A stretch of 64,000 nucleotides of DNA from Pontibacter sp. G13 (GCF_031851795.1 NZ_CP134696.1:5580001-5644000); one strand, 5' to 3'. Shown: positions 9,211 through 18,359, numbered from the stretch's first letter. Notes: a model not told the origin generated them from the sequence alone. Program-made: numbers and translations.

Positions 9211-9792
9211 ATGACCATGCGGAATGATTACTCGACGCTGATTGGAGAGTTGAAGAGGGGGGACCGCAAGCCCTTGCACCAATTGTATCTTCAGTACAGG
9301 CAATCCTTCATTGAATGGGCCACTGTTAGATATCAGTGTTCGGAAGCAGATGCCCAGGATATCTTCCAAGAGGTCATGATCATTTTTTATGAGAATGTCT
9401 TGTCTGGGAAAATCGTCTCCCTGAGGAGCCACATTCGGACTTATCTTTTTGGAATCGGCAAAAACTTGATTTCGCAGATGTATCGGTCTAATAAACGGAG
9501 TCAGGTACTGGAGGAAGAGGAATGGGAGGCCATCCCTGACATGGATCAGTGGATGTCCGATCAGGATTTGGAATCTCAGGATCGGGTAAAAGTACTCTCT
9601 GAAGCCATTCAGAACTTAGGAGCTACTTGCAAGGAGCTCCTGACGCTGTACTATTATCATCGATTTTCGATGGAATCCATCATGAATCGACTCGATTACC
9701 GAAACACGGATGTGGCCAAAAGCCAAAAAGCGCGCTGCATGAAGAAGCTCAGGGAACAAGTCCAGCAGGTCTATCAACAGGATGGGATATGA
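9211..9792 (+). CDS. ECF RNA polymerase sigma factor
   Basis: 193 residues. Region 2 is visible at LYLQYRQSFIEWATVRY followed by EADAQDIFQEVMIIFYENV, with SHIRTYLFGIGKNLI continuing it. Region 4 is GATCKELLTLYYYHRFSMES with DVAKSQKARCMKKLREQV. The stop TGA overlaps the start of the next gene as ATGA, indicating translational coupling with its presumed anti-sigma factor. The TonB-dependent receptor gene lies 240 bases beyond that pair, so control of the receptor/phytase module is a reasonable inference, although this protein lacks the FecI/FecR signature. Confidence 0.93.
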   Translation: MTMRNDYSTLIGELKRGDRKPLHQLYLQYRQSFIEWATVRYQCSEADAQDIFQEVMIIFYENVLSGKIVSLRSHIRTYLFGIGKNLISQMYRSNKRSQVLEEEEWEAIPDMDQWMSDQDLESQDRVKVLSEAIQNLGATCKELLTLYYYHRFSMESIMNRLDYRNTDVAKSQKARCMKKLREQVQQVYQQDGI

Positions 9793-10550
9793 AGATACAA
9801 CCAGAATACGCGCAACATTTGATCGACCAGTATCTGCGGGGATTTCTCACGGAAGCCGAGCAAGTGGAGTTTGATAAGGCCTCCCATGATCCGGAGTTTC
9901 AACAGCAACTGGCATTTACTCAGGACTTGCAACGAGCCTTGACGCTCACTGCACGAGCAGAGCTGCGGAAGGAGTTTGCGCAACTGGATGCCCATTCAGA
10001 CACAGGCAAAGTCCGAAAACTCAATCCCGTCGTTTGGTGGTCTGCGGGGATTGCCGCGGCTATTGTGCTGCTTTTTGCTTGGTGGAACCTCCGTCCGACC
10101 GAGCCTACCTTCCAGCAATTGGCACTGGCGGAAGTGGCTGCATACCCGAATCTCGTATATCCGGTCACCCGTGGAGAGGCGACCTCAGACATTTCTCCTA
10201 TGAAGCAGGCGTATATTGCCTACGAGGGAAAGCGGTATGACCGAGCTGCTCTGTTGTGGGAGTCACTGTCCATTACAAGTGACTCTGCTGATCACGCCTT
10301 TTTTCTCGCCAATGCCTATCTCAATCAGCAAAAGTGGGAACAAGCCATTGAGGTCTATACCCAATTGCTCGCGGGAGGACCTTTTGATTTTGAGAAACAG
10401 TCAGAATGGTATCTAGCCATTGCCTATGGTGCTTCGGGAAATTTGACGGAATCGCAGGTGCTTTTGGACAAAATCCGCAAAGAACCCGGCCATCCTTATT
10501 CACCCAAAGCCCAAGAATTGTGGGAATCGGTCCAGCCTTCCGGAAATTAA
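9789..10550 (+). CDS. Membrane anti-sigma-like protein with TPR domain
   Basis: About 253 residues starting at the ATG that overlaps the sigma-factor stop. The N-terminal ~75 residues are helical (HLIDQYLRGFLTEAEQVEFD). A membrane segment follows at WWSAGIAAAIVLLFAWW. The periplasmic C-terminal part has tetratricopeptide-like helix pairs (KQAYIAYEGKRYDRAALLWE, HAFFLANAYLNQQKWEQAIE, WYLAIAYGASGNLTESQVLL). This cytoplasmic segment-membrane-TPR plan is common for proteins paired with ECF sigma factors in Bacteroidota. It probably sequesters the sigma factor and senses a periplasmic partner through the TPR; that is inference. Confidence 0.8.
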   Translation: MKIQPEYAQHLIDQYLRGFLTEAEQVEFDKASHDPEFQQQLAFTQDLQRALTLTARAELRKEFAQLDAHSDTGKVRKLNPVVWWSAGIAAAIVLLFAWWNLRPTEPTFQQLALAEVAAYPNLVYPVTRGEATSDISPMKQAYIAYEGKRYDRAALLWESLSITSDSADHAFFLANAYLNQQKWEQAIEVYTQLLAGGPFDFEKQSEWYLAIAYGASGNLTESQVLLDKIRKEPGHPYSPKAQELWESVQPSGN

Positions 10551-10791
10551 TCCCCAAATCGTCCTTTTAGTACGGTATTTCATGTTTTCTAACCTACCTA
10601 TCAGGCATTTTCCAATTTTAGGAATATGCATGTTTTCCTAGTGTTTTTTGGTTTGGTTAATCTCGCTTAACCTATCCTTAAAACTAGGGGGACCTTTTGG
10701 TATCGAATGGGGGCTAAAATTAACAATCAGCCTATACTCAATCATATCTGCGTAAAAGGGCGGCTCTAGCTTGCACCCAAAATTTGCAGAC

Positions 10792-13551
10792 ATGAGCAAG
10801 TATACTTTCCTTTTCATGATGTTTCTGACATCCGTCATCCAAGGTGTTGCCCAAGTGGGTACGCTCCGCGGAACGGTTACGGATGAAGAAAACTTGTCGC
10901 TCCCAGGAGCAGTTGTACGCGTAGCTGATATGTCCCTTGGGGCAATCGCTGACCAGCGCGGAAACTTCACCGTGTTGAACATGCCTGTTGGCACGATCCA
11001 GGTGGAAGTTACTTACATGGGGTATGAATCCTTCACTACAGAAGTAACCATCATCGAAGGGCAGACCACTGTCCTCAAGGCGCAATTGAAGGCTGGAGTC
11101 ATGATCGGTGACGAAGTCCTCATCTTGGGCGACCGCCTGAAAGGTCAAGCCAAAGCCTTGAACCAGCAAAAGAACCAAATCAACGTTACCAATATCGTCT
11201 CTTCTGACCAGGTTGGTCGTTTTCCTGATGCCAACATTGGTGATGCGATGAAGCGTATCCCCGGTATCACCGTTTCCTACGATCAAGGGGAAGCTCGTTT
11301 TGGGGTGATCCGCGGTACTGAGCCTCGTTTCAACTCTGTGACTGTCAACGGTGAGCGTATCCCTTCTGCGGAAGCTGAAAACCGTACCGTTCAGTTGGAC
11401 CTCATTCCTTCTGACATGATCCAGACCATCGAGGTGAACAAGGCTGTAACTCCTGACATGGACGCTGATGCAATCGGTGGTTCCGTAAACTTGGTTACTC
11501 GTGCCGCTCCAAACGGTCTCCGTATCTCCGGAACTGCTGCTTCTGGATACAACTTCTTGCGTGACATGCCTACCTACACTGGTGCATTGGTCGTAGGTGA
11601 CCGCTTCTTGGATGGAAAATTGGGCGTGATCGTTTCTGGCTCTTACTTCGACAACAACTTGGGATCACACAATGCCGAAGGTGAGTGGGACGAGCAGGAT
11701 GGTGAGTACTTCATCGCCGAATGGGATGTGCGTAACTACGAGCTTCAGCGTGTTCGTCGTTCTTTGTCCGCTGCGTTTGACTTCTCTCCCAACGCTAACC
11801 ACACCATCACTTTGAATGGTATCTATAACCACCGTGATGACTGGGAAAACCGTTACCGCCTTCGTTACGGATTGGAAGATCCAGATGAAAACGGCATGCA
11901 GGAATTGGAAGTCCGTCGCCAGACCAAAGGTGGATTGAACGAAGATCGCTACAAGAATGCTCGCCTGGAAGACCAGCGCGCGATGGTATTCTCCTTGTCC
12001 GGTGATCACTTGTTCGCTGGTAAATTGGAGCTCGACTGGTCCGCGACTTATTCTCGTGCATCTGAGCACCGTCCATTCGAGCGTTACATCGAGTGGGAAA
12101 TCGAAGAGCAAATGGGCTCCGTTGACATCAGCAACCCAGAAGCTCCGATGATCAACTTGGAAGTGCCTTTGACGGATTCTGACTTCGAATTCAAAGAGAT
12201 CACTGAAGAAGAGCAAATGACTTTCGACCAAGATTTGAATGGTCGTATCGACTTGCGTTTGCCTTTGATCGAAGAAGGTGACTACGCCAACTTCCTGAAA
12301 TTCGGTGGCCGTCTTCGTACCAAAACCAAAAATCGCGAGAACAACTTCTTCGAGTACGAAGCTGTCAACGGCGATGAGTTTGCGAGCATGGACCTGACTA
12401 CCTTGATCGACAAAACAATCGAAGATTACGCGGCTGGTGACTACCGTTCTGGAAACTTCACTGACCCAGAATTCCTCGGTTCCTTGGATCTGAAGAACAG
12501 CAACTTGTTCGAAGAGTCTGACCTCCTCGAAGAATACAAAGGTGGTAACTTCGACGCTTCTGAGGTAATCACAGGTGGTTACGTCATGTTGGAGCAGTCC
12601 TTCGGTCCTCAGGTGGACATGGTTGCGGGTATCCGTATCGAAAACACTGTGAACACCTACCAAGGATTCGAAATCATCGACAACGACGGAGACATCACAT
12701 TTGCTGAAACGGGTGATACTTCCAGCTACCTGAACGTTCTGCCTGGCTTGCACTTTCGCTACCAGCCTGCTACCAACACCGTTCTTCGCTTGGCTTGGAC
12801 CAACACCATCGCTCGTCCAAACTACTTCGACTTGGTTCCTTACCGTGAAATCATCCTCGAAGACAACGAGTTGAACGAAGGAAATGCTGACCTGAAGCCT
12901 ACCACTTCCATGAACTTCGACTTGATGGCTGAGCAGTACTTCAAGTCTGTAGGTTTGGTATCCGGTGGATTGTTCTTCAAGAGCATCCAGGACTTCATCT
13001 ACGTGAGCAGCCAAGAAGATTACCTCGATCCAATCAGCGGTAACACGTACGACGATTACAACCGTCCAGAGAATGGCAACAGTGCTACCCTGTTCGGTGC
13101 TGAGATTGCTTTCCAGCGTCAGTTGGACTTCCTCCCAGGATTCTGGAAAGGATTCGGTGTGTATGCTAACTATACCTACACCACTTCCTCTGCCGAACTC
13201 CCAGAAGCTGAAGAAAAGATCACACTGCCAGGTACCGCCAACCATGTTGTAAACGGTTCCTTGAGCTACGAGAATAAGAAATTGGTATTGCGTGCTTCCT
13301 TGAACTACTCTTCTGCCTACCTCGATCCATACGATTTGGATTTGACTGAAGGTTTGGAGCGTTACTACGACGAAGTATTGTACATCGACGTAAACGGTTC
13401 CTACGCGTTCACTGACCAATTGCGCTTGTTCGTTGAGGCCAACAACCTCACCAACCAGCCATTGCGTTACTACGCCGGTTCTCAAGAGCGTACATACCAG
13501 GCCGAGTTCTACCGTGCACGTCTGACTGCCGGTCTGAAATTCGATTTCTGA
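10792..13551 (+). CDS. TonB-dependent receptor, probable phytate/organophosphate uptake
   Basis: About 919 residues. The start at ATG 10792 gives a signal peptide (YTFLFMMFLTSVIQGVAQ); an upstream in-frame TTG at 10771 is less likely. A carboxypeptidase-like regulatory domain comes first (GTLRGTVTDEENLSLPGAVV), then the plug domain (~125-245, FPDANIGDAMKRIPGITV and VIRGTEPRFNSVTVNGERI), then the beta-barrel ending in the outer-membrane signature AGLKFDF. Codon use is strikingly biased (CGT, GGT, AAC, GAC, TTC dominate) compared with neighbours, which suggests very high expression. A phytase lipoprotein follows, separated by a terminator. The substrate is inferred only from that neighbour. Confidence 0.93.
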   Translation: MSKYTFLFMMFLTSVIQGVAQVGTLRGTVTDEENLSLPGAVVRVADMSLGAIADQRGNFTVLNMPVGTIQVEVTYMGYESFTTEVTIIEGQTTVLKAQLKAGVMIGDEVLILGDRLKGQAKALNQQKNQINVTNIVSSDQVGRFPDANIGDAMKRIPGITVSYDQGEARFGVIRGTEPRFNSVTVNGERIPSAEAENRTVQLDLIPSDMIQTIEVNKAVTPDMDADAIGGSVNLVTRAAPNGLRISGTAASGYNFLRDMPTYTGALVVGDRFLDGKLGVIVSGSYFDNNLGSHNAEGEWDEQDGEYFIAEWDVRNYELQRVRRSLSAAFDFSPNANHTITLNGIYNHRDDWENRYRLRYGLEDPDENGMQELEVRRQTKGGLNEDRYKNARLEDQRAMVFSLSGDHLFAGKLELDWSATYSRASEHRPFERYIEWEIEEQMGSVDISNPEAPMINLEVPLTDSDFEFKEITEEEQMTFDQDLNGRIDLRLPLIEEGDYANFLKFGGRLRTKTKNRENNFFEYEAVNGDEFASMDLTTLIDKTIEDYAAGDYRSGNFTDPEFLGSLDLKNSNLFEESDLLEEYKGGNFDASEVITGGYVMLEQSFGPQVDMVAGIRIENTVNTYQGFEIIDNDGDITFAETGDTSSYLNVLPGLHFRYQPATNTVLRLAWTNTIARPNYFDLVPYREIILEDNELNEGNADLKPTTSMNFDLMAEQYFKSVGLVSGGLFFKSIQDFIYVSSQEDYLDPISGNTYDDYNRPENGNSATLFGAEIAFQRQLDFLPGFWKGFGVYANYTYTTSSAELPEAEEKITLPGTANHVVNGSLSYENKKLVLRASLNYSSAYLDPYDLDLTEGLERYYDEVLYIDVNGSYAFTDQLRLFVEANNLTNQPLRYYAGSQERTYQAEFYRARLTAGLKFDF

Positions 13552-13568
13552 TCATCTACCAACTAGGA

Positions 13569-13605
13569 GCGGGGGCCTCGTTTCGAGGTCCCCGTTTTGG
13601 TTTTT
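13569..13605 (+). terminator. Intrinsic terminator after TonB receptor gene
   Basis: An 11-bp stem spans 13570-13580 and 13584-13594 (CGGGGGCCTCG with CGAGGTCCCCG, one G-T pair) around a TTT loop, followed by ttttggttttt. It lies 18 bases after the receptor stop codon, so the phytase gene probably has its own promoter or is reached by read-through. Confidence 0.9.
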
Positions 13606-13725
13606 AGCGCCGATCGCTCATTTCCTTCCCAGATCTCCAACTTTCTCCAGCTCGATATATCTCTGCCACTAACTCTGTAAGGTGCGTGGTAGCGCTTTGC
13701 AAAACCCCATTGACATTTTATTCTC

Positions 13726-14817
13726 ATGACCTCACATATCTGGAATTGGACCCTTTCGATCGCGGCTGTAAGCATATTGGCCAGCTGCGAAGTAGACATG
13801 ACGCCCGAAGATTCGCCGGTCAAAATCACCGTTTCTGCCAGCGTGGAGACCGAGCAAGTTGCCAGCTTGGAAGATGCCGCCGATGATCCCGCGATCTGGG
13901 TGAATCCCACCACTCCCGGTGAAAGTCTTATCATCGGTACCGACAAGAAGCGCGGACTGGATGTCTACAAGCTCGATGGAAGTCGCCTCCATTCCTACGA
14001 ATTTGGCAAAGTCAACAATGTGGACCTTCGACCGCATTTCCCCCTCAACGATTCTACCGAAATCATCTTGGTGGCGGGCTCCAATCGTAGCCACAACTCG
14101 GTTGGCGTCTGGTCGCTAGATTCCCAGACCGGAGCATTGACCGATATCAGCGCCCGTCCCTTGGTCTCTGAAACGGATGAAGTGTATGGCTTCTGCTTGC
14201 ACCAGCATCCTGTAGACAGCCAATTCTACGCGTTTGTCGTGTCCAAAACAGGCAAGATCGAGCAATGGCACCTATTCGCCAATGAAGCCGGAAAAGTCGA
14301 TGGCAAGATCGTGCGCCAATTCTCCCTCGCTACCCAAGGCGAAGGAATGGTCGCAGATGATCAGACCGGAACCCTCTACGTTGCGGAAGAGGATGCTGCT
14401 TTGTGGAAATTCGATTCTGCTCCAACGGGCGATACCACTGCTTCCCAGATCATCACGGTGGCACATGAGATGTTGCAGGATGATTTGGAAGGCGTGACCC
14501 TCTTCAAGGGGAAGGATGGCCAAGGGTACCTGATCGTGTCTAGCCAAGGCAATCATAGCTATGCGATTTTCGATCGTCAGGCCCCGCACGCTTACATCGG
14601 CAGCTTCCGCATCGATGGTGGCGAGATCGACGGGACTCAGGACACCGACGGCATCGACGTGACCAGCGCACCATTGGGCGAGGCATTCCCGAATGGGGTG
14701 TTTATCGCGCAAGACGGCAACAATACCGATGCTGATGGTGTGAAGGCCCAGAACTTCAAATTGGTTCCTTGGGAGGCGATTGCCGCTTCCATCGAAGGCG
14801 TAGAGGCATCTCTGTAG
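13726..14817 (+). CDS. Beta-propeller phytase (3-phytase) lipoprotein
   Basis: 363 residues. The N-terminus has a lipoprotein signal with lipobox LASC. The mature protein shows beta-propeller phytase motifs: DDPAIWVNP (residues ~50-58), GTDKKRGLDVYKLDG, NNVDLRPHF, GSNRSHNSVGVW, DEVYGFCLHQ and EGMVADDQTGTLYVAEED, ending with GVFIAQDGNN. The conserved acidic residues bind the calcium ions needed by this family. It removes phosphate from inositol hexakisphosphate and other phytates at the cell surface. Beta-propeller phytases are known to occur beside TonB-dependent receptors in other Gram-negatives, matching this arrangement. Confidence 0.93.
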   Translation: MTSHIWNWTLSIAAVSILASCEVDMTPEDSPVKITVSASVETEQVASLEDAADDPAIWVNPTTPGESLIIGTDKKRGLDVYKLDGSRLHSYEFGKVNNVDLRPHFPLNDSTEIILVAGSNRSHNSVGVWSLDSQTGALTDISARPLVSETDEVYGFCLHQHPVDSQFYAFVVSKTGKIEQWHLFANEAGKVDGKIVRQFSLATQGEGMVADDQTGTLYVAEEDAALWKFDSAPTGDTTASQIITVAHEMLQDDLEGVTLFKGKDGQGYLIVSSQGNHSYAIFDRQAPHAYIGSFRIDGGEIDGTQDTDGIDVTSAPLGEAFPNGVFIAQDGNNTDADGVKAQNFKLVPWEAIAASIEGVEASL

Positions 14818-14838
14818 AATACGTCTCTCCATCTATCT

Positions 14839-14881
14839 ATCAGGAGCTACTCGGTTACGGGTGGCTCCTGATTGTTTTTTG
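14839..14881 (+). terminator. Intrinsic terminator after phytase gene
   Basis: CAGGAGC (14841-14847) pairs with GCTCCTG (14864-14870), and ATTGTTTTTT follows. It begins 24 bases after the phytase stop. Confidence 0.85.
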
Positions 14882-14897
14882 GGGCTTGGGAGGTTGT

Positions 14898-15465
14898 TTT
14901 GGGCGCATCCTGCGGATCTTGGCGAAGTAAGTTCCGCTTGGCCCAAATGTCCGCAGGTCAGGCTGTTCAGGGGTAATCGTCCTCCCGATTCATCCTAAGT
15001 CTGGGAAGATGGCTAGGCGCTTGAAGCAGTGGGGAATTTGGTATGGGGATTCGATGGGTCGGACCTCGCTGCGCTCGCCCTTCCCATCCTTTGCGCCGCG
15101 ACAGGCCATCCGCACATGTTCCATTTTCAAAACCAGGAGTCATTCAAGATGTAGAGAGACTTGGGAATTTGGGGACAACCTGATGTGTCGCTTGAGGCTC
15201 TGGGGATTGTCCGGCCGTTTCGAGATGATCGGTGCGGCTGGATCGTGTGGCGTGAGGGATGGGAATGGCGAGCCCTCGGGCGAGGTCCGAGGGAAGATCG
15301 AAATCCATATTCGTACGTGAGCAGGTGGTTGGTGGGCTTCATGATGCTAGGGCAAGACATCCACTCCGAGGACGGGAGCGATAGCGTACCCATGGATCAG
15401 CCCGACCCCGCGACTTGTTTGCCGAAAAGGATCTATCCTGCCAAGCCCGCGGGGGCACGCCCAAA
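14898..15465. repeat. Non-coding element A, bounded by inverted covarying hairpins
   Basis: About 570 bases with no credible gene. The left end (14898-14968) is TTGGGCGCAT, stem CCTGCGGA...TCCGCAGG, then a TCAGGCTGTTC flank. The right end (15398-15465) is the inverse: CAGCCCGAC flank, stem CCCCGCG...CGCGGGG, then GCACGCCCAAA. The interior shares two blocks with element B at 35.6 kb in reversed orientation: gtgagggatggg near 15252-15263 and ggccatccgcac near 15104-15115. The shared order and the paired ends argue for one family of dispersed elements. No transposase is present. Confidence 0.65.
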
Positions 15466-15488
15466 TTGCCCAGATCACCATCATCTTC

Positions 15489-15893
15489 CTACAAGATGCT
15501 ATCTCCCCGGTCTTGCGGATCGAGCTTGAGTTCTGAGATGCGGAGGTTGATGACCGATTCGAGGGAGGTGGCTTTGTCTTTGTCCTTTTTGTTGACCTTG
15601 ATTTTGAATTCGCTGTCTTCGGACTTGGGCAACTGCTGAAGTAGACGGAGATCCAGTACGCGGATAGTCATGGAGGCGCCAAACCAATTGGATTTGAAGG
15701 CTACGGAATCGATCTCGGTCAGGGGGATCGCCACCATTTTGGGCTCAGACTTGATCTTGCCGATGACCGTATCCTGTGTTTGGAATTCCACTTCAAGCCG
15801 GTCCTTGACTACTTGGAGGACCCCATTGGCACGGGCAAATCCACCTACCAGGTTTTCAATTGTAAAAGGCAGTCGAGTCTTCGAAGTCAGCAT
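15489..15893 (-). CDS. Hypothetical protein, PH-domain-like
   Basis: 134 residues, rich in beta strands with a C-terminal helix (LESVINLRISELK). The pattern of short strands (VLQVVKDRLEVEFQTQ, PKMVAIPLTEIDSVAFKSNW, MTIRVLDLRLLQQLP, FKIKVNKKD) is that of small pleckstrin-homology-like proteins found in bacteria. No signal peptide or membrane segment is present, so it should be cytoplasmic. It is monocistronic, convergent with the preceding element and divergent from the outer-membrane protein gene. The fold assignment is moderate; no biochemical role is known. Confidence 0.75.
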   Translation of the reverse strand: MLTSKTRLPFTIENLVGGFARANGVLQVVKDRLEVEFQTQDTVIGKIKSEPKMVAIPLTEIDSVAFKSNWFGASMTIRVLDLRLLQQLPKSEDSEFKIKVNKKDKDKATSLESVINLRISELKLDPQDRGDSIL

Positions 15894-16140
15894 AGTCGAG
15901 GAATATTGGAGATCGTTTTCGCAAAAATAGCATTATTTCGGTGCGCTTGCCACCGCTTTTCGGATGTATGGAATCGAGAAAAGCCCATCTTTCCCACCTT
16001 TCGCCAATAGTAATTGGTTTATTCAAGCTGCGGAAATAACTTGGGATTCGCAGGATTTGGGGTTTCCTGCTTTTGTATTTCCAGACGAAGCGATTGAGGT
16101 GCCAGCCTTGATCGATTCACTACCTAAATTCATCATTTAC

Positions 16141-16806
16141 ATGTCCAGCGTGATACGCATCCTCCTGCTGCTAGCCTTGGGAGGTATCCCTTTTGCCAGC
16201 CAAGCGCAAGTAGGCCAGGCCCTCAAAGCCAATACCCAATACAAGCTCGGAACCACCTTTTTTCGCTTGCCGCTTTCGGATCGAGATATGCGACAAGGGC
16301 TCCGGCTGTTTGGATCGGTCGAGTATTTCATCAATCCAGTATTGTCCTTTGAGGCGACAGGCGGTTTTCAGCGACGGCTCGGCACGTTCAATTTCTTCCG
16401 CTATGGAGGCGAGACGGCCGATCGAGAGATCTATGAGTACCGAACCGAGCATTTCTATGCGGCTGGGATCCTGCACATTCATTTGAACCGCGTGTTGTTG
16501 GAGTATATGGGGATTCGGATTCCAGAGGATCAGGTGAGGCTTTATCAGACCTTTGGGATGGGATGGCTCAACACCCGAGTGCTGATCCCGCAGTCATATT
16601 TCACTACGGGAGGAATTCTGGACTATCAGCCGCACATTGGGCACTCTGATTTTCCGATGACCTGGAAAGATGGGCATCGGGTGAGGCTCACTACGATGCT
16701 GGGGCTTCAGTTCAAGATTCCCCGGACGCCCTTCGGATTGATGGTGGAGGCCGGTTTGGGGATGACCTCCAATGTCCGGACAGGCATCGTGATTGTGCCC
16801 AAATGA
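16141..16806 (+). CDS. Outer-membrane beta-barrel-like protein, unknown
   Basis: 221 residues from the ATG at 16141, which gives a clean signal peptide (IRILLLLALGGIPFASQAQ); the frame is open further upstream but lacks signal logic. The mature part alternates aromatic and polar residues with short turns (QGLRLFGSVEYFINPVLSFE, FYAAGILHIHLNRVLLEYMG, GLMVEAGLGMTS), typical of a small outer-membrane barrel. No specific family is recognised. A hairpin (GGGTGCCGA...TCGGCACCC, 16810-16834) follows the stop but without a T run. Confidence 0.7.
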   Translation: MSSVIRILLLLALGGIPFASQAQVGQALKANTQYKLGTTFFRLPLSDRDMRQGLRLFGSVEYFINPVLSFEATGGFQRRLGTFNFFRYGGETADREIYEYRTEHFYAAGILHIHLNRVLLEYMGIRIPEDQVRLYQTFGMGWLNTRVLIPQSYFTTGGILDYQPHIGHSDFPMTWKDGHRVRLTTMLGLQFKIPRTPFGLMVEAGLGMTSNVRTGIVIVPK

Positions 16807-16896
16807 TCTTGCGGGTGCCGAGTCTCGATTCGGCACCCGAAGCAATGAGAGCGATCCCAAGGAACCGTCTCGCTGAAATAGGCGCGTAATAGCGGA

Positions 16897-17271
16897 TTAG
16901 CCTGCGGCTAGCAATTGGGAAACTTTTCCTACCAGTGAGGAGATCTGGAAAGGTTTGGGCAGAAAAGCGGATGCACCTGCATTGAGGGCCTTGTTTTTGG
17001 CCTTGTCTCCATTGTGGCAGGTGATCATCACCAAGGGGATACTGGACAGTGTCAAGTCGGACCTCAATTTTTGGCAGAACTCAACTCCGTCCATTTCGGG
17101 CATCATCCAATCACAGACAATCAAGTCTGGACGTTGCTCCTTGATGAATTCGTAGGCGTGAGTGGCTCGCTCAAACGTGACCACTTCAAACCCTTGGCGC
17201 AAGAGATTATACTCGAGAAGATCCAACAAATCCGATTCGTCGTCGATCACGACCAACATCTTTGAACGCAT
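16897..17271 (-). CDS. Single-domain response regulator (CheY-like)
   Basis: About 124 residues consisting only of a receiver domain. Visible are the acidic pocket (VVIDDESD), the phosphorylatable aspartate in DLIVCDWMMPEMDG, the switch threonine in LVMITCHNG and the lysine in FLPKPF. The longer reading frame begins with a TTG at 17289; I prefer the ATG at 17271. It has no output domain, so it acts by protein contact. It lies downstream of an OmpR-type regulator with a closely related receiver (DILDLLEYN versus DLLDLLEYN), suggesting duplication and a joint role in one two-component system. No histidine kinase is in the window. Confidence 0.9.
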   Translation of the reverse strand: MRSKMLVVIDDESDLLDLLEYNLLRQGFEVVTFERATHAYEFIKEQRPDLIVCDWMMPEMDGVEFCQKLRSDLTLSSIPLVMITCHNGDKAKNKALNAGASAFLPKPFQISSLVGKVSQLLAAG

Positions 17272-17359
17272 AGTTTGATAGATTGGCAACCTGTAACTCG
17301 TAGTTGACCATCAAGATGCGAGCGGAAAATAACCCCGAGATGAGAGGCGAATGAAGGAA

Positions 17360-18103
17360 TTATAAACTTCCTTGTGGGAGGAACTTATACCCTACGCCTT
17401 TGACTGTGAGAATGTATCTCGCCCCAATCTTTTCACGCAATTTCCGGACGTGCACATCTACTGTACGATCAGTTACGTGGACATTTTCCCAGATGCGGAC
17501 CAGCAAATCTTCGCGGCTGTAGACCTTGCCTGGACGAGAGGCCAAGAAGGAGAACAGTTCAAACTCCTTACGAGGTAGGGGAATGGTGTCCTTCTCTTTT
17601 CTAACCACGTATTCGTCGCGTACAATCTCCAGATCGTGGATGCGGATCAGGTTGCTGTCCTGAACGATGGCACGCTGCTGGTGGCGACGCAAAATGGCTT
17701 TGATACGAGACTTGAGGACGCGTGGCTTGATCGGCTTGAAGATGTAGTCATCCGCTCCAGCCTCAAATCCGGCTACTTCCGAGTACTCTTCGGATCTGGC
17801 GGTGAGGAATACCACACATACGTCTTCCAATCCGGGCATGGATTTCAGGGCTAGGCAGGCGGAAACGCCGTCCATCTTGGGCATCATGATGTCGAGGACA
17901 ATCAGATCTGGACGTTCTTGGGCGGCAACTTGTAGGGCCTCTTCTCCATTCATGGCGCGAAGGACGTTGTAACCTTCTTGCTCGAAGTTGTACTCCAACA
18001 AATCCAATATATCGGATTCGTCATCTACAATGAGGACCTTGACGGAATGGATGGCAGTTTTCTTTTCGCTGATCATGGCTTTCGATTCTCTAGGACCGTT
18101 CAA
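17360..18103 (-). CDS. OmpR/PhoB-family response regulator
   Basis: 247 residues. The receiver domain has DDESD, DLIVLDIMMPKMDG (phospho-acceptor Asp), FLTARSEEYSE and DDYIFKPIKP. The C-terminal winged helix has IPLPRKEFELFSFLASRPGK, YSREDLLVRIW and RTVDVHVRKLREKIG ending at GVGYKF. I keep a TTG start at 18103 because AAAGGAG lies four bases ahead of it; an ATG at 18076 would shorten the protein by nine residues. It probably activates or represses genes on phosphorylation by an unlinked kinase. Phosphate-related control (PhoB) is possible given the phytase locus but unproven. Confidence 0.92.
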   Translation of the reverse strand: MNGPRESKAMISEKKTAIHSVKVLIVDDESDILDLLEYNFEQEGYNVLRAMNGEEALQVAAQERPDLIVLDIMMPKMDGVSACLALKSMPGLEDVCVVFLTARSEEYSEVAGFEAGADDYIFKPIKPRVLKSRIKAILRRHQQRAIVQDSNLIRIHDLEIVRDEYVVRKEKDTIPLPRKEFELFSFLASRPGKVYSREDLLVRIWENVHVTDRTVDVHVRKLREKIGARYILTVKGVGYKFLPQGSL

Positions 18104-18303
18104 ATGTCTCCTTTATGTGCAAGCTTTGGAACTTGTTCAAATAGAATTTACGAAAGCATAAAGTCAGCTTAACCCCTCCTTGAACTGGGCTTAATCTTGC
18201 CCTAACATGATCAATTTTAAATGCAAAATTTCCAGCTTTAGAACCACATTCTCCGAATCTATTCTCCAAAATATCACGATGTTAGGCTCCAACCGCCTCC
18301 CAA

Positions 18304-18341
18304 AGAAAAAGGAGCAAACACCTGTGGCATTCGCTCCTTTG
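18304..18341 (-). terminator. Intrinsic terminator (minus strand)
   Basis: On the minus strand AAAGGAGC (18340-18333) pairs with GCTCCTTTT (18315-18307), followed by a T-rich run (TTTTTCTTT). It sits about 20 bases beyond the stop of the small secreted protein gene at 18360. Confidence 0.8.
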
Positions 18342-18359
18342 AAAAATTTGTGGTTTGTG

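Noticed and set aside
11665-13485. 606-codon open frame on the minus strand inside the TonB receptor gene
   Set aside because: The sense strand encodes a complete receptor; the antisense product has no domain and its openness follows from codon bias.
15127-15393. Minus-strand 88-codon frame in element A
   Set aside because: It covers repeat blocks shared with element B and has no coding features.
16809-16836. Terminator after the outer-membrane protein gene
   Set aside because: The stem is good, but no T run follows on either strand, so it is mentioned only as a hairpin.
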